In this document: positions 15,514-23,666 of the stretch, one piece after another
Layout of the letters: each line of letters begins with the position of its first letter
How positions within the stretch are numbered: the stretch's first letter is position 1
Assembly: GCA_963851385.1 (NCBI GenBank)
Contig: CAWKPE010000029.1
Coordinates: forward strand, 1-24,521
Direction: 5' to 3'
Length of the DNA: 24,521 bases
Source of the DNA: CAWEFA01 sp963851385
GTDB taxonomy: Bacteria > Bacteroidota > Bacteroidia > Bacteroidales > DTGW01
Notes under the pieces: generated by a model
What the model was told of the DNA's origin: nothing
The model's database searches: none
What the model saw: the letters and a program-made list of their open reading frames with translations, nothing else
Program-made: the position numbers and the translations under genes

Positions 15514-17238
15514 TTATTTTTCTAACCATTTCTTAATATCATCCATCGATGGGTTAATAAGACCAAGCTTGTTTTTCTTATTATGACTACAAAGATCATT
15601 GAATAATTTTCCTGCACTTGCATGTTTAAGATTTTCGATTTTTACAAAACCCAATTTCTGAAGAACAGGAATCCATTCGACTGGAATGCCTAAATTCAAA
15701 TAAGCACTGTCATCGTCTTTTTGGACTTTCTTTTCAGGTCTCATTTGAGGGAAAAACAATACATCTTGGATGGAAGGCTGGTTTGTCATAATCATAGTGA
15801 GACGGTCAATGCCAATACCCATCCCCGATGTTGGAGGCATTCCATATTCAAGCGAACGGACAAAGTCATAATCAATATACATTGCTTCGTCGTCACCTTT
15901 TTCTGAAAGTTGCAATTGTTCCTGGAAACGTTCAAGCTGATCAATAGGATCGTTCAATTCAGTATATGCATTACAAAGTTCTTTGCTGTTAACTATTAAT
16001 TCAAAACGTTCCGTCAACTCCGGATTAGTTCTATGCTTTTTACATAGTGGAGACATTTCAATTGGATAATCCATGATAAAAGTGGGTTGGATTAAATTAG
16101 GTTCGCATTTTGTGCTAAAAATAGCGTCAATAAGTTTTCCTTTTCCCATTGCATCATCTGCTTCAATATTCATTTCTTTACATGCTTTACGAAGTTCGTC
16201 TTCAGTCATGCCATTTATATCAATCCCAGAATATTTTTTAATAGCATCAGTCATAGTATGTCTTTGGAAAGGTCGTTTAAAGTCAATACTATTTTCGCCC
16301 ACCTGAACTTTAGTTGAGCCATGTAATGACAACGCGACTCGTTCAATCATTTCCTCAGTAAAATCCATCATCCAGAAGTAATCTTTATATGCCACATATA
16401 TTTCCATTACGGTGAATTCAGGGTTATGGCTTCGATCCATTCCTTCATTACGGAAATCTTTTGAAAATTCATATACACCTTCAAATCCCCCGACTATAAG
16501 TCGTTTTAAATACAATTCGTCAGCAATTCTTAAGTAAAGTGGAATGTCAAGAGCATTATGATGAGTTATAAAAGGCCTGGCTGCAGCTCCCCCTGGAATA
16601 GCTTGTAAAATGGGAGTTTCGACTTCGAGGTAGCCTTTTGAATTAAAAAATTCCCGCATGGTATTAATGATTGCAGTGCGCTTTATAAATATTTCTTTTA
16701 CCTGTGGATTTACAATCAGGTCAACATATCGCATACGGCAACGTTGTTCCGGGTCAGTAAAGGCATCATAAACTTTACCTTCCTTTTCTTTTACAATAGG
16801 CAAAGGATGTAATGATTTGCTTAGTAATTTAAATTCCTTGATATGAATAGTAATTTCTCCCATTTGGGTAACAAATACAAAACCTCTTATTCCAATGAAA
16901 TCCCCAATGTCTATAAGTTTTTTAAAAACTGTATTGTAGAGTTCTTTATTTTCACCAGGACAAATATCATCGCGTTTTACATAGATTTGTATCCTCCCTT
17001 TTTCATCCTGCAATTCAGCAAAAGAAGCGCTACCCATAATTCGGCGGGACATGATACGACCGGCAATACTGACATCCTGAAAGTTATTTTTTTCTGTACT
17101 ATATTTTGCAAGAATTTCATTGGTATTTGTATTTACTTCAAAACCTTCAGCAGGGTAAGGATTAATTCCCAGTTCTTTTAGCTCTTCTAAAGTACTACGA
17201 CGGATAATTTCCTGTTCACTAAGTTCTGTATAATTCAT
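15514..17238 (-). CDS. lysS: Lysyl-tRNA synthetase, class II
   Basis: This enzyme charges tRNA-Lys with lysine. Its 574 residues comprise an N-terminal OB-fold anticodon-binding domain (about 55-150, with VSIAGRIMSRRIMGSASFAELQD) and a class II catalytic core. Motif 1 is near FNSKGYLEVETPIL, motif 2 is FRNEGMDRSHNPEFTVMEIY, and motif 3 is in SGMGIGIDRLTMIM. After the normal family end (DVLFFPQMRPE) there is an extra C-terminal segment of about 65 residues (IPVEWIPVLQKLGFVKIENL...), a helical tail typical of Bacteroidetes LysS. The start is at the first ATG. A -7-like TACCTTTG on the minus strand lies about 40 nt upstream. Confidence 0.97.
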   Translation of the reverse strand: MNYTELSEQEIIRRSTLEELKELGINPYPAEGFEVNTNTNEILAKYSTEKNNFQDVSIAGRIMSRRIMGSASFAELQDEKGRIQIYVKRDDICPGENKELYNTVFKKLIDIGDFIGIRGFVFVTQMGEITIHIKEFKLLSKSLHPLPIVKEKEGKVYDAFTDPEQRCRMRYVDLIVNPQVKEIFIKRTAIINTMREFFNSKGYLEVETPILQAIPGGAAARPFITHHNALDIPLYLRIADELYLKRLIVGGFEGVYEFSKDFRNEGMDRSHNPEFTVMEIYVAYKDYFWMMDFTEEMIERVALSLHGSTKVQVGENSIDFKRPFQRHTMTDAIKKYSGIDINGMTEDELRKACKEMNIEADDAMGKGKLIDAIFSTKCEPNLIQPTFIMDYPIEMSPLCKKHRTNPELTERFELIVNSKELCNAYTELNDPIDQLERFQEQLQLSEKGDDEAMYIDYDFVRSLEYGMPPTSGMGIGIDRLTMIMTNQPSIQDVLFFPQMRPEKKVQKDDDSAYLNLGIPVEWIPVLQKLGFVKIENLKHASAGKLFNDLCSHNKKNKLGLINPSMDDIKKWLEK

Positions 17239-17276
17239 ATTGAGTGAATTAGTATGTAAATGTTAAATAAAAATTG

Positions 17277-17284
17277 CAAAGGTA
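17277..17284 (-). promoter_or_regulatory. Candidate -7 element of lysS
   Basis: On the minus strand this reads TACCTTTG, a match to TAnnTTTG, giving a leader of roughly 33 nt before the lysS ATG at 17238. It lies between the upstream ferritin-like/VIT1 gene and lysS, so lysS need not depend on read-through from that gene. Confidence 0.45.
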
Positions 17285-17318
17285 ATTTTTTCAAAAAAAT
17301 TATTTGATGAATTTCAAA

Positions 17319-18188
17319 TTATAACTGAATTCCAAAATATTTCTTGATTAAAACACTTACTCCAAAAGTAATTGCCGACACTCCAATACTTATTAAAGCC
17401 ATTTCAAAGAATCTTCTTTTAAAAGGTAAATCTTTTGCAACTGAAATGTAGTAATTAAAGAAAAGGATAATTAAGATAGCTATGGCTAATGTAATAAAAA
17501 GACAAACCAGATATTGGCTTATAAATAAATACGGGATAATTAACAAACCCACGGTTATGAAATAAGCTATTCCAGTATAGGATGCTGATTTAACCGGATG
17601 CAATCCGTCTTCATGTTTTTGAGATAAGTATTCGGCGGCTGCCATTGAAAATCCTGCAGCGACTCCGGTTATGAGGCCTGCAAATGCAATTAATTTTGTA
17701 TTCTGCAATCCAAATGATAGTCCTGCAAGTGCACCTGTTAATTCGACCAATGCATCATTTAATCCTAAAACTATTGAACCGACATAGTTCAGTCGTTCTT
17801 CTTTAAGAAGTCCTATTAATTTTTGCTCATGAGCATCTTCTTCATCAATAATTTTTTGTGTTTCAGGTATCTGTAAAAGCACAGAAGCATAAGACATTTG
17901 AGCTTTTGCTTCGCCATTTTCCATAAGTTTAATGGCAAAAGTAATACCTAAAATACGGGCAATCCATACATAAATAAAAACCTTTTTGCGACTGGGTTTA
18001 ATTTCCTCATTAGTAAATTTTTTCCAGAATTCATAGTGAGTTTTCTCGTCATCAGCTATTTGCTGAAGAATTTTTCGATTGGATTCATCTTTTTGTGATT
18101 TTGCAAGATTTACATAAATAACATGCTCAGTAATTTCATTTAACTGAAATGCTTTTATGATCGATTTTAATTGAGGTGTAGTTTCCAT
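17319..18188 (-). CDS. Ferritin-like (rubrerythrin) domain fused to VIT1/CCC1 transporter, MbfA-like
   Basis: This 289-residue inner-membrane protein is probably an iron or manganese exporter. The N-terminal half (about 5-130) is a ferritin-like helical domain with candidate di-iron ligands: Glu18/Glu21, the DDEKTHYEF motif (Glu48, His51), Glu90/Glu93 and DEEDAHEQK (Glu116/Glu117, His120). From about 135 the DUF125/VIT1 domain begins with GLNDALVELTGALAGL, followed by AAGFSMAAAEYLSQKHE and further membrane helices to the C-terminus. The same order is found in MbfA of alpha-proteobacteria, which exports iron and protects against peroxide. The role here is by family analogy. A TAAATTTG -7-like element sits on the minus strand at 18228-18235. 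Confidence 0.9.
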   Translation of the reverse strand: METTPQLKSIIKAFQLNEITEHVIYVNLAKSQKDESNRKILQQIADDEKTHYEFWKKFTNEEIKPSRKKVFIYVWIARILGITFAIKLMENGEAKAQMSYASVLLQIPETQKIIDEEDAHEQKLIGLLKEERLNYVGSIVLGLNDALVELTGALAGLSFGLQNTKLIAFAGLITGVAAGFSMAAAEYLSQKHEDGLHPVKSASYTGIAYFITVGLLIIPYLFISQYLVCLFITLAIAILIILFFNYYISVAKDLPFKRRFFEMALISIGVSAITFGVSVLIKKYFGIQL

Positions 18189-18537
18189 AGGGTATAATAT
18201 CTAATAATTGTTTCAATTTCTATCATACAAATTTAGCTTATAATTTTATTTTTAGATGTGATAAGCTTATTATAAATAGGTTATAAAATTATTTCGATAA
18301 ATTTTAATGCAATTATATATGGTATTAAAAGCAATTACTCTTTTATAAAATAATTACAGCATTATAATTAATTTTTCAGAAAGCTTAAAAGGTCTGAAAA
18401 AAAATATTTAATTTGTTGAGTTTTTAAAAATTTCTGGTGTCATAAAAACACTATTGTATAATGTATTTTCATACTTGCTCTTGTATTTTTTTGTAGAAAT
18501 ACTCTTATGTTGATACAAGATTTGGTCTATAAAATAG
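18189..18537. other. 349-bp AT-rich divergent intergenic region with a hairpin
   Basis: No gene is seen. The region separates the VIT1-type gene (-) from recJ (+). It contains a minus-strand -7-like element (18228-18235), a perfect 10-bp palindrome ATAAGCTTAT (18261-18270), and a 9-bp stem TTTTTCAGA/TCTGAAAAA (18372-18380 with 18393-18401, 12-nt loop). The hairpin lacks a U tract on either strand. I find no convincing plus-strand promoter for recJ. Confidence 0.5.
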
Positions 18538-18540
18538 GTG

Positions 18541-20259
18541 ATGGAAAGAAATTGGATCATAAAAAAACCTGGTAATTCAAAAGATGTAAATCATCTTATG
18601 GAAGTTCTTGGAGTTGATTTGCCGATAGCCAATTTACTTGTTCAAAGAGGTATTAATACTTTTGATAAAGCTAAAGCATTTTTCAGACCAGAATTATCTG
18701 ATCTTCACGATCCATATCTTATGAAAGATATGGAAGCAGCGGTAGAGCGTCTCGAACGAGCAATTGATGAAAAAGAAAATATTTTGATATATGGAGATTA
18801 TGATGTTGATGGAACCACTTCAGTAGCAATGATGTATTTTTTTCTAAAAGAATTTACTTCTAATATTGATTATTATATTCCAGATCGTTACAATGAAGGT
18901 TATGGCATTTCTATAAAAGGAATTGATTATGCAGCTGAAAATGGCAATTCACTAGTAATAGCTCTTGATTGTGGAATTAAAGCTGTTGAGAAAATAGCTT
19001 ATGCTAAAAAAAATAATATTGATTTTATCATTTGTGATCATCATACTGCTGATACAATTATTCCGGATGCAGTTGCAGTGCTGGATCCAAAGCGGCCAGA
19101 TTGTGATTATCCGTATAAAGAACTTTCAGGTTGTGGTGTCGGATATAAATTGCTACATGCCTTTTGTATCAAAAAAGGCTTGCCTCAGGAAAAATTGATT
19201 CCTCTTCTTGATCTTGTTGTAGTGAGCATTGCTTCTGACATTGTTCCAATTACTGGTGAAAACAGGGTTCTTTCTTACTATGGGTTGAAACAACTAAACT
19301 CAAATCCTGGAAGAGGTTTAAAAGCTATAATTAAAATTGCAGGTATTCAGAATAAAGAAATTTGTATTGATGATATAGTTTTTAAAATTGGACCTCGCAT
19401 AAATGCAGCAGGTCGGATTGAAACCGGCAGATCATCTGTAGAATTATTGGTTGCAGAAAACGAGGAATCAGCACATAATATGGGAGATCAAATTAATGAT
19501 TTCAATAATACACGTAGAAATATTGATTTTAACATTACCAAAGAAGCACTTGATTTTATAGGTGCTAATAAAGAGTTACTGGCTAAAAAAGCAACCGTGG
19601 TTTTCAATCCAAACTGGCATAAAGGTGTGGTAGGAATTGTTGCTTCCAGGCTTACAGAAACATATTACAAACCAACAATTGTTCTAACTGAATCAAATGG
19701 TTTTATTACCGGTTCAGCCCGTTCCGTTGTTGGCTTCGATTTGTATAAAGCTATTGAATCATGCAGTAATTTACTTGAAAATTTTGGTGGACACATGTAT
19801 GCTGCTGGACTTACAATGAAAAAGGAAAATTTTAAAGCATTTAAAAAACGTTTTGAGGATATTGTAGCTGAGACTATTCAAAATGAGCAGTTGGTGCCAT
19901 CTTTAGAGATAGATATGGAATTGAAATTAAAAGATATTACTCCAAAACTGTATAAAATAATAAAACAATTTGAACCTTTTGGACCGGAGAATATGGCACC
20001 TGTTTTCTTTACTGAGAATATTGTTGATGATGGAACTGGTAAACCTGTGGGCAACTCAAAGGAACATTTAAAATTAAATCTGCTTCATGAGGATGAGCCA
20101 TTTAAATCTTATCCAGCTATTGGATTCAGCCTTTCTAATTATTTCGATTATATAAGCAAAGGCTATTCTTTTGATATTTGCTACTGCATTGATGAGAATG
20201 AATACAGAGGAAATGTAACACTTCAACTTAGACTAAAAGATATTAAACCAGAAAAATAA
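18541..20259 (+). CDS. recJ: Single-stranded-DNA-specific 5'-3' exonuclease RecJ
   Basis: DHH-superfamily nuclease that degrades single-stranded DNA in recombination and mismatch or base-excision repair. The 572-residue protein has the DHH-domain motifs I DYDVDG (86-91), II around LDCG (142-145) and III CDHH (165-168). These are followed by the conserved GPRINAAGRI and, in the DHHA1 domain, GGHMYAAGLTM, then the OB-fold domain (LEIDMELKLKDITPKL...FGPENMAPVFF). I start at the ATG at 18541; a GTG immediately upstream would add only one residue. It is followed by the cellobiose phosphorylase gene after 21 bp, suggesting co-transcription despite unrelated functions. Confidence 0.96.
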   Translation: MERNWIIKKPGNSKDVNHLMEVLGVDLPIANLLVQRGINTFDKAKAFFRPELSDLHDPYLMKDMEAAVERLERAIDEKENILIYGDYDVDGTTSVAMMYFFLKEFTSNIDYYIPDRYNEGYGISIKGIDYAAENGNSLVIALDCGIKAVEKIAYAKKNNIDFIICDHHTADTIIPDAVAVLDPKRPDCDYPYKELSGCGVGYKLLHAFCIKKGLPQEKLIPLLDLVVVSIASDIVPITGENRVLSYYGLKQLNSNPGRGLKAIIKIAGIQNKEICIDDIVFKIGPRINAAGRIETGRSSVELLVAENEESAHNMGDQINDFNNTRRNIDFNITKEALDFIGANKELLAKKATVVFNPNWHKGVVGIVASRLTETYYKPTIVLTESNGFITGSARSVVGFDLYKAIESCSNLLENFGGHMYAAGLTMKKENFKAFKKRFEDIVAETIQNEQLVPSLEIDMELKLKDITPKLYKIIKQFEPFGPENMAPVFFTENIVDDGTGKPVGNSKEHLKLNLLHEDEPFKSYPAIGFSLSNYFDYISKGYSFDICYCIDENEYRGNVTLQLRLKDIKPEK

Positions 20260-20280
20260 TTTTAAACTAAATCATATTTT

Positions 20281-22719
20281 ATGCAATACGGATATTTTGA
20301 TGACAATGCAAGAGAATATGTAATTACAAATCCTTGCACACCCTGGCCTTGGATTAATTATTTAGGAAATGAGGACTTTTTTTCCTTAATTTCAAATTTT
20401 TCCGGAGGTTATACTTTCTATAAAGATGCCAAATTTCGGCGAATTACTCGATATCGATACAATAATGTACCAATGGATGACGGCGGAAAGTATTTTTATA
20501 TTAAAGATGGCGATACTATTTGGTCTCCAGGTTGGAAACCGGTAAAGACTAAACTTGATAAATACGAATGCCATCATGGAATGAATTATACAGTTCTTAA
20601 AGGAGTAAAAGACGGCATAACAGCAGAAGTATTATATTTTGTTCCTCTTAAAACATGGGCAGAAATTCAGAAGCTCACACTAACAAATAATTCAAAAAAA
20701 ACAAAAAAAATTAAATTGTTTTCCTTTGTTGAATGGTGTTTGTGGAATGCTGCAAGCGATATGGAAAATTTCCAGCGCAATTTTTCTACTGGCGAAGTTG
20801 AAATTGATGGATCTGTTATCTACCATAAAACTGAATACAAGGAACGTCGCAATCATTATGCATATTACTCGGTTAATACTCCTATCAAAGGTTTTGATAC
20901 TGACCGTGAATCATTTATTGGTCTGTACAACGGGTTTGAATCTCCCCAGGTTGTAATTGAGGGAAAACCCAGGATGTCAGAGGCTCACGGATGGTCGCCA
21001 ATTGCATCACATTATCTTGAAGTTGAATTAAACCCCGGAGAATCTAAAGATTTTATTTTTGTTTTAGGATATGTGGAAAATTTGCAGGAGGAAAAATTCG
21101 AATCAAAAGGTGTTATTAATAAGAAGAAAGCCAAAGAAACAATTGCTCGGTTTGATACAGTTGCTAAAGTTGATGCAGCCTTAGCTGAATTGCGAAAATA
21201 CTGGGATAATCTGTTAAGTATATATACCGTGAAGTCAGGAGATGATAAGCTTGATCGGATGGTGAACATTTGGAATCAATATCAATGTATGATTACCTTT
21301 TGCTTTTCCCGTTCAGCTTCATTTTTTGAATCAGGGATTGGACGTGGAATGGGTTTCCGCGATTCCAATCAGGATTTGATAGGTTTTGTACACCAGATAC
21401 CAGAACGTGCCCGCGAAAGAATTATTGATATTGCTTCAACACAGTTTCAGGATGGCGGTTGTTATCACCAATATCAACCTTTAACTAAACGCGGAAACAA
21501 TGACATTGGAGGAGGTTTTAATGATGATCCTATGTGGCTAATACTTGGCACAATCAGCTATATAAAGGAAACAGGAGATTTTGGAATTCTTAACGAAATG
21601 GTTCCTTTTGACAATGATATGTCTGTTGCTCGTAACCTGTTTGACCATCTTACAGTATCATTTGATCATGTTGTGAATAACCTTGGTCCGCATGGTCTCC
21701 CATTGATCGGGCGCGCTGATTGGAATGATTGTCTCAACTTAAATTGTTTTTCAAATGATCCAAATGAATCGTTCCAAACAACCGAAAATAAAACCGAAGG
21801 TTCTAAAGCTGAATCTGTAATGATTGCAGGATTATTTGTAATCTATGGCAATGATTATATTGAATTGTGTGAGAAGATAGGAAAGAAAGATGAAGTTTCA
21901 AGCGCCAAGAAATATGTTAATGACATGATTGCTGCTGTTGAAAAATTTGGGTGGGACGGTGAATGGTTTATAAGAGCATATGATTATTATGGAAAGAAAG
22001 TTGGCAGCAATGAAAATGAAGAAGCAAAAATATTTATTGAATCTCAGGGCTTGTGCACAATGGCAGGTATTGGAAAAGAGAAAGGTTTGTGTGAGAAAGC
22101 ACTCAACTCGGTAAAGGAACGCCTCGATTGCAAATATGGGATTGTGCTCAATAATCCGGCATTTACAAAATATTATATTGAATACGGTGAAATTTCATCC
22201 TATCCTGCAGGTTATAAAGAAAATGCAGGTGTATTCTGTCATAATAATCCCTGGATCATGATTGGAGAAACAGTCATAGGTCGCGGAGATCAGGCATGGG
22301 AATATTACAAAAAAATATGCCCGCCATACCTTGAAGAAATTAGTGATTTGCATAAAACAGAACCTTATGTGTACGCTCAAATGGTTGCCGGCAAGGATGC
22401 TTTTAAACCTGGTGAAGCTAAAAATTCTTGGTTAACCGGTACAGCATCTTGGAATTATTATGCAATTACACAATTTATTCTGGGGATTAGACCTGACTAT
22501 GATGGTTTGATTGTCGATCCATGTATTCCAAAAGATTGGAAAGGATTTACTGTTTACCGTAAATTCAGAGGCGCAGGATATCAAATTATTATTTCAAATC
22601 CAGATAAAGTTTCAAAAGGTGTTAAAAAGTTGATTGTGGATGGTAATGAAGTTGCAGGAAAAGTTATTCCTATTTTTCCAAAAGGTACAGAACATAAAGT
22701 TGAAGTTATTTTAGGCTAA
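20281..22719 (+). CDS. Cellobiose phosphorylase (GH94)
   Basis: This enzyme splits cellobiose with phosphate into glucose 1-phosphate and glucose, saving one ATP compared with hydrolysis. It is 812 residues, matching known GH94 cellobiose phosphorylases (about 810-820). It begins without a signal peptide (MQYGYFDDNAREYVITNPCT), so it acts in the cytoplasm. Visible landmarks are the N-terminal sandwich domain (to about 270), the (alpha/alpha)6 barrel with ESGIGRGMGFRDSNQDLIGF (350-369), and the catalytic block GRADWNDCLNLNCFS (477-491, general-acid Asp in the DWND motif). The phosphate-side histidine region follows (e.g. GYKENAGVFCHNNPW), then SWLTGTASWNYYAITQFILG near the end. By memory it is strikingly like the clostridial enzyme. 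It lies 21 bp after recJ. No cellobiose transporter or cellulase is nearby. Confidence 0.93.
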   Translation: MQYGYFDDNAREYVITNPCTPWPWINYLGNEDFFSLISNFSGGYTFYKDAKFRRITRYRYNNVPMDDGGKYFYIKDGDTIWSPGWKPVKTKLDKYECHHGMNYTVLKGVKDGITAEVLYFVPLKTWAEIQKLTLTNNSKKTKKIKLFSFVEWCLWNAASDMENFQRNFSTGEVEIDGSVIYHKTEYKERRNHYAYYSVNTPIKGFDTDRESFIGLYNGFESPQVVIEGKPRMSEAHGWSPIASHYLEVELNPGESKDFIFVLGYVENLQEEKFESKGVINKKKAKETIARFDTVAKVDAALAELRKYWDNLLSIYTVKSGDDKLDRMVNIWNQYQCMITFCFSRSASFFESGIGRGMGFRDSNQDLIGFVHQIPERARERIIDIASTQFQDGGCYHQYQPLTKRGNNDIGGGFNDDPMWLILGTISYIKETGDFGILNEMVPFDNDMSVARNLFDHLTVSFDHVVNNLGPHGLPLIGRADWNDCLNLNCFSNDPNESFQTTENKTEGSKAESVMIAGLFVIYGNDYIELCEKIGKKDEVSSAKKYVNDMIAAVEKFGWDGEWFIRAYDYYGKKVGSNENEEAKIFIESQGLCTMAGIGKEKGLCEKALNSVKERLDCKYGIVLNNPAFTKYYIEYGEISSYPAGYKENAGVFCHNNPWIMIGETVIGRGDQAWEYYKKICPPYLEEISDLHKTEPYVYAQMVAGKDAFKPGEAKNSWLTGTASWNYYAITQFILGIRPDYDGLIVDPCIPKDWKGFTVYRKFRGAGYQIIISNPDKVSKGVKKLIVDGNEVAGKVIPIFPKGTEHKVEVILG

Positions 22720-22738
22720 AAACCTGAAAATATACAAT

Positions 22739-22764
22739 AAAAAAAGGCCTTAAGGCCTTTTTTT
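22739..22764. terminator. Bidirectional terminator between cellobiose phosphorylase and hsp20
   Basis: A perfect 26-bp palindrome: seven A, GGCC, TTAA, GGCC, seven T. The stem is flanked by an A tract on one side and a T tract on the other, so it terminates both convergent transcripts. Its right end overlaps the hsp20 stop codon at 22763-22765 (TAA on the minus strand). Confidence 0.9.
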
Positions 22765-23191
22765 ATTTAATGGCAATTTCTCTTGCAGGTTTTGCTTTAG
22801 CTACTTCATGTTTTGGGACATTAATACTTAAAATCCCATCTTTATATTCAGCAGAAATTTTTTCTCCATTTACAGAATCTGGAAGAGTAAATGATCTGCT
22901 AAATGAACTGTAGTTATATTCTCTGCGGGTATAAGTTTCATCTTTATCTTCTTTAGTTTCTTCCTTATTTGCAGAGATAGTGAGCAAATCTTTTTCAAGA
23001 TTAATTTTAAAATCACCTTTTTTTAGACTAGGTGCAGCTACTTCAATCCGGTATTCATCATTATCTTCAATGATGTTTACTGCAGGTGAACTAACTGTTG
23101 CCCAGTTCGAATTCCAGTTATATGGGAAATCTCGGTTGAAAAATTCTTCAACTAAACTGGGCAGGCTATTTAAATTTCTTAGTGCTAACAT
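22763..23191 (-). CDS. Hsp20/alpha-crystallin family small heat shock protein
   Basis: Cytoplasmic ATP-independent holdase chaperone of 142 residues. The N-terminal arm (1-38) holds LPSLVEEFFNRDF. The alpha-crystallin domain (about 38-128) begins with SPAVNIIEDNDEYRIEVAAPSLKK. It has the typical LTISANKEE strand, the SFSRSFTLPDSVNGEKISAEYKDGILSINVPK block with the conserved A-x-x-x-G-x-L motif, and a C-terminal tail ending EIAIK that carries the I-x-I anchor. A textbook Shine-Dalgarno (AGGAGG, 8 nt before the ATG) is present, unusual for this genome and suggesting high translation. The upstream gap contains regularly spaced TGCCA boxes. Confidence 0.95.
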   Translation of the reverse strand: MLALRNLNSLPSLVEEFFNRDFPYNWNSNWATVSSPAVNIIEDNDEYRIEVAAPSLKKGDFKINLEKDLLTISANKEETKEDKDETYTRREYNYSSFSRSFTLPDSVNGEKISAEYKDGILSINVPKHEVAKAKPAREIAIK

Positions 23192-23199
23192 GACTTGGT

Positions 23200-23205
23200 C
23201 CTCCT
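23200..23205 (-). promoter_or_regulatory. Strong Shine-Dalgarno of hsp20
   Basis: On the minus strand AGGAGG precedes the hsp20 ATG with an 8-nt spacer. Other genes in the window, such as rplU, rpmA, serS and the phosphorylase, have no comparable sequence. Confidence 0.75.
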
Positions 23206-23286
23206 ATATTTAAGTTTAACATTTAATTTTGTTATCGTTAAAATAAATTTCAATTTGCATGCCAGCCTTGTTTTTATTGCTTTTTA

Positions 23287-23361
23287 TGCCATTTTGTTTT
23301 TAATAAAATTTATGTGATGCCAAAATGACATAGTAATGATATTTATAATGCCATAATGGCA
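23287..23361. promoter_or_regulatory. Three TGCCA boxes at 31-bp spacing, candidate operator array
   Basis: Box 1 TGCCATTTTGTTT (23287-23299, only the left half conserved), box 2 TGCCAAAATGACA (23318-23330) and box 3 TGCCATAATGGCA (23349-23361, a perfect odd-centred palindrome) start exactly 31 bp apart, close to three helical turns. They lie between hsp20 (-) and the sensor gene (+). Box 3 covers the -33 region of the promoter-like TATTTTTG at 23379-23386. Confidence 0.5.
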
Positions 23362-23378
23362 CTATGTAATTTTATTAA

Positions 23379-23441
23379 TATTTTTGTATAAATAATTGAA
23401 TCATATTATAATCGTAATTGCTACACTTATTGGTAATTTTG
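23379..23441 (+). promoter_or_regulatory. Two candidate -7 elements upstream of the sensor gene
   Basis: TATTTTTG (23379-23386) and TAATTTTG (23434-23441) both match TAnnTTTG. The first has TGG, not TTG, at exactly 19 nt upstream, inside TGCCA box 3. The second has no TTG at the proper spacing but is closer to the GTG start at 23474. Confidence 0.35.
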
Positions 23442-23473
23442 CAATATAATGGCTGTACTAAAAATCACACAAA

Positions 23474-23666
23474 GTGATAAATAAATTTTACAAATCAATT
23501 ATTTTAAAATTTAGGTGCAAGCTAATATTACTTATTTGGTTAGTGTATTTCACAGGTTTTATTCGAGCACAAAAAAGTATTATTAGATTTCAACATTATA
23601 CTTCAGAACAGGGACTTTCCCAGAATATGATTGATTATATTCTGAAAGATCATAAGGGATTTATGT
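23474..23666 (+). CDS. Two-component sensor with reg_prop beta-propeller, N-terminal fragment
   Basis: Only about 64 residues survive. They comprise a signal peptide or anchor (about 14-32, KFRCKLILLIWLVYFTGFIRA) and then the hallmark start of Bacteroidetes reg_prop hybrid sensors: IRFQHYTSEQGLSQNMIDYILKDHKGFM, where the family continues with W-(F/I)-G-T. Full-length relatives are about 1000-1400 residues: two seven-bladed periplasmic propellers, a Y_Y_Y domain, one membrane helix, a kinase and often a receiver plus AraC domain. They sense polysaccharide breakdown products or other signals. The start is GTG at 23474. After GFM the sequence becomes unrelated GC-rich DNA, so the gene is cut by the join near 23666, not by a natural stop. 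Confidence 0.82.

Noticed and set aside
18538..18540. GTG as the start of recJ
   Set aside because: The ATG immediately following gives the same protein minus one Met and is the more usual start.
23340..23375. Sigma-54 promoter, because TGGCAC (23357-23362) matches a -24 element
   Set aside because: No GC-containing -12 element lies 5 nt further on (the sequence there is AATTTT), and minus-strand alternatives have wrong spacing.
23287..23379. CRISPR-like or iteron array from the 31-bp periodicity
   Set aside because: Only 5-13 bp per unit are conserved and there are just three units, with no cas or rep gene; a regulator site fits better.
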